From NCBI GenBank assembly GCA_964023275.1, contig OZ029914.1:49182530-49246529 (forward strand): a stretch of DNA of 64,000 nt. The letters run 5' to 3'. This DNA comes from Norana najaformis. Taxonomy: Eukaryota > Annelida > Clitellata > Crassiclitellata > Hormogastridae. This document shows positions 61,534 to 64,000 of the stretch, in pieces; position 1 is the first letter of the stretch, and the number at the start of each line of letters is the position of its first letter. Both the position numbers and the translations under genes were made by a program. The notes beneath the pieces are model-generated. The model was given only the letters and a program-made list of their open reading frames with translations. It had not been told where the DNA came from and did not search any database.

Positions 61534-62770
61534 ACAGAGAGGTTCTACGTCCAAGCGGCCGGTCTTCTCCGAATATCTGCCTCGAACATACTTGGTGGTT
61601 CGAGAGATGTTCCGCGTCATCTGCCATGGATTGGTGGTCAATGAGGCACTAGTATGCCCCTCTCGGTGAACCATATCACCTGTCGTCGTCGTTCCTCGTC
61701 CTTGATGCTATGCGGTTCAGGAACTTTGAAGCTGGTGTCAACTATCAACTTTGGATGGGAATCGGTTGGTTGGACTCTACATGCCTGCGGGTGCTATTTT
61801 CGTGGGAACCAACCACTGGTGACTTTTCTAGTTATTTAATCTTTGTTTCATTCTTGATGAGGTTTTGTACTTATGAACTTTGGCATAGTTTAGGCTAGCG
61901 TGATTGTTTCTTGGACGACAATAATTGAAGATACCTCTATAACAGTTCAAGACAAAGATTGAAATTCTCAGATGGATGTAACAGATAAGCCCGATGGTGC
62001 CGCAAAAAGAAGAAGCGCTATAAAAATTCCAATTACAGTTAGAAAGTTAGGAAAAGAACGACAACCACTGCATGAAAGCATAGAAGCTTTGTTGTTGTCA
62101 CTGCGAAAGAACAGTTGCGTATTTAGCTATAGGCGGGGGGCGGCTCACTCCCGCCTCTTTTGGTTATATGCCTCAGATCAGAAACGTGTATAGTGGCCTT
62201 CCAGAATATGGCCCCTCTCTGGAAATGCGATCTCCCACGCAAGCAATCCTGGATCCGCCACTAGGAAGGACTTCATGTGCTTTAAACCTTAGCGTGATTA
62301 TCGATCCGGACTGGTCCATCTGTAAAGCGTGGATAGGTTCTAATCCGTTTAGTGAATCACTTTAGACGTTTGTCTGCCGTCTGCAACCTTGAAATCTTTA
62401 ATTCTGTGAAGGAAGGTCGTGGAGAGGCGTTGTCTGTCAATCACGGAGATATTAAATGCCCAACTGCCTTGCACAGACCAGCTGGTGCAAGAGATATATG
62501 CTGATGCTGCTTCTTCTTCCATCTGCCAGGAAACTGCTGGACGTTAAGGCAGCCATGTTCCCCGGACTTCAGACCAGATTGCTTGTAGTCGCTCCTCGTC
62601 TTCAATTCCATGCGTTCCAGGATTTCTGAACATATTTTCAACTATCAACTCTGGGAAGGAATCCATTGCTTAGGCACTGCGTTGTGCGGGTACCTGCCAA
62701 TGGCGAAGTTTCTAGGTATCTGAGCACTATTTGATTATCAATGAATTTTTGTTGTTAATAAACATTAACA
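61534..62770. repeat. Diverged internal direct duplication, unrecognised
   Basis: 61640-61830 and 62540-62720 share CAACTATCAACTTTGG/CTCTGG and CGTTCCTCGTC-like blocks, about 900 bp apart. Open frames on both strands are under 100 codons and resemble nothing I know. Confidence 0.4.
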
Positions 62771-62877
62771 TAATTTACGCTATGGTAGAGAGCGCCTCTA
62801 ATTAGTTTCTCTTTTGGCGGCGCTATAAAAATTCTTGATTACCGCTGTTATTACAGTTAAGGATATAGAAAGACAAA

Positions 62878-63790
62878 TTATCGTAATCTCGAGATTTCTA
62901 CAGCGCCCAACGAAAGCTAAGTCGTGGGAACTAGCTTGTTTACAGGCGCTTAGTGAAAACAAAATCGCTAGGCAAAAGGGTTCGGTTCCAGGTCAAGATC
63001 CAGGAGTCAGGCACTCAGACAGTCGGACGACTACGGTGGATGGTGTTTGAAATTGAAGCGAGAAGAAAGATAAGGGGAAAAGGAAGACTGAGGATAAGAT
63101 TTTTGGAAAAGAAATGTTTTCAGTTTTGAGCGAAAGACCAGCGCAGACACTGAAAGAGGTGGAGTGTTGGTGAGTTCGTAAGATGGATCAGATAATTGTC
63201 GTAATTCTGGCGGGAGTTTATTCCAGAAGGGTGGGGCAGCTATGGCTATGGAGCGATTTCCAAATTTTAAGGATGAGGTGACGGGAGGGCGAAGAAATAT
63301 TAGGACAGACGAGGACCAGGTTGAGCGGAGTGGTTGCATTGTAAATAATTGATGAAGATAGGGGGGTTGAGAGGACTGAAATGTGTTGTAGGTAAGGAAT
63401 ATGACTATTTACTCTATTCGTTCAGGTATTTTAAGCCAGTGAAGTGATTTGAGAACAGGGGTGATGTGTTGGTGTTTGGGAGTTTTTGTGACAGCACGAG
63501 CAAGAGCATTCTGAATAGCTTGAAAGCGGTTTACTTGATTAGTATCTATATTGAGGAAAAGTGAATTACAGTAATCAAGTTTTGCATGGACTATGGATGT
63601 GACCATGCTGATCAGAAAAGGTGAGGTTTTGGTCAAATATTACACCTAAATTGCGGACAGAAGAGTTAGTATTAAAGGTGTGGGTGGAAACAGAGACTGT
63701 ATCCAGAGGAGCTCAATGTCAGCAAAACCAAACCAGGTTGAAAGTCGTTGGAATAAGATATTGTGATCAATTTTTCGATTCACTGCATCT
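62878..63790 (-). mobile_element. CR1/L2-like LINE, 3' half
   Basis: Minus-strand order: IDHNILFQRLSTWFG (63760), HAKLDYCNSLFLNIDTNQVN (63590), KTPKHQHITPVLKSLHWL (63490), AAPPFWNKLPPELRQLS (63230), KLKTFLFQKSY (63110), then the GGGCGCTGTAGAAATCTCGA end at 62885. The YADD region is deleted between the first two blocks. Confidence 0.85.
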
Positions 63791-64000
63791 CCATTGCAGC
63801 ATTTTCGTGAGATTAAAACTATATCCCATTAAAAATACTATCTTACAATAACGACAAAGTAAGAGAACTAAATAATCTGTGTAATCTTATACTGTTTGTT
63901 TTAAATAGGTTGAACGGCTGAAAAGTGTGATGACATAAAGAAAATGGAAATGGAGGGAAGTTTATTACCCGATGCTCCACGTTTCGATTTCAGTAACATA
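63791..64000. other. No feature seen
   Basis: AT-rich end of the window without a gene or repeat that I recognise. Confidence 0.3.

Noticed and set aside
61387..61674. 95-codon minus-strand frame with LCDWRVIAHQQNES
   Set aside because: A C-x-W pattern hinted at the IL-17 family, but the following cysteines are absent and part of the frame lies in a duplicated GT-repeat segment.
62835..63050. Protein-like frame RFLQRPTKA..QKGSVPGQDP, also seen at 5710-5919 on the other strand
   Set aside because: It is the antisense translation of the common LINE 3' end; its recurrence reflects the repeat.

Overview
The window is intron-containing metazoan nuclear DNA. It is AT-rich and full of non-LTR retrotransposons, Tc1/P/hAT-like DNA elements, SINEs and microsatellites, and its Ig exons are spliced in phase 1. 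The repeat mix, the frequent TAGGCCTA-type words and the gene content suggest a marine invertebrate, perhaps a deuterostome such as an echinoderm or hemichordate. The sequence alone does not fix the taxon.

The backbone is a locus of immunoglobulin-superfamily membrane receptors that has been duplicated in tandem. Unit 1 (about 0.6-27.5 kb) holds gene A (736-4022; V-like Ig, Ig, C2-like Ig, transmembrane segment, tail with four tyrosine motifs), a dead two-exon copy B1 (9021-9963), and B2 (18873-25279; Ig, Ig, transmembrane segment, cytoplasmic end damaged). Unit 2 (about 33.6-57.4 kb) repeats the order: C (33655-34670; frameshifted copy of A that has lost about 2.2 kb including the transmembrane segment and tail), B3 (41365-42201; dead copy matching B1), and B4 (52848-57357; intact, six exons, 316 codons). 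A fragment of a third unit lies at about 58.5-61 kb. Between the receptor genes in units 2 and 3 is a minus-strand cysteine-rich exon (58544-58845, with a remnant at 39717-39768) whose cysteine spacing resembles the IL-17 cytokine family.

All other coding-like sequence that I can name comes from mobile elements. There are CR1/L2-like LINEs at 16.6-18.2, 20.3-23.1, 30.5-31.3, 48.8-49.6 and 62.9-63.8 kb, plus many 3'-end stubs. Other elements are an RTE-like LINE tail (47733-48517, 9-bp target duplication), a complete Tc1/mariner element (43849-45633) with one nonsense mutation, a P-element/THAP9-like transposase end (37798-38073), a hAT-type MITE (7858-8231, 8-bp target duplication), and an inverted-repeat element (42508-43769). 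Because the locus is duplicated, the paralogous unit often keeps the empty insertion site, so several insertions can be ordered after the duplication. The stretches at 11.1-16.4 and 48.5-52.4 kb are arrays of diverged, unclassified low-copy repeats.

Gene models are based on ORF continuity, AG/GT sites, conserved exon lengths between paralogues and phase consistency. There is no transcript evidence. The start exons of all the receptor genes are uncertain.
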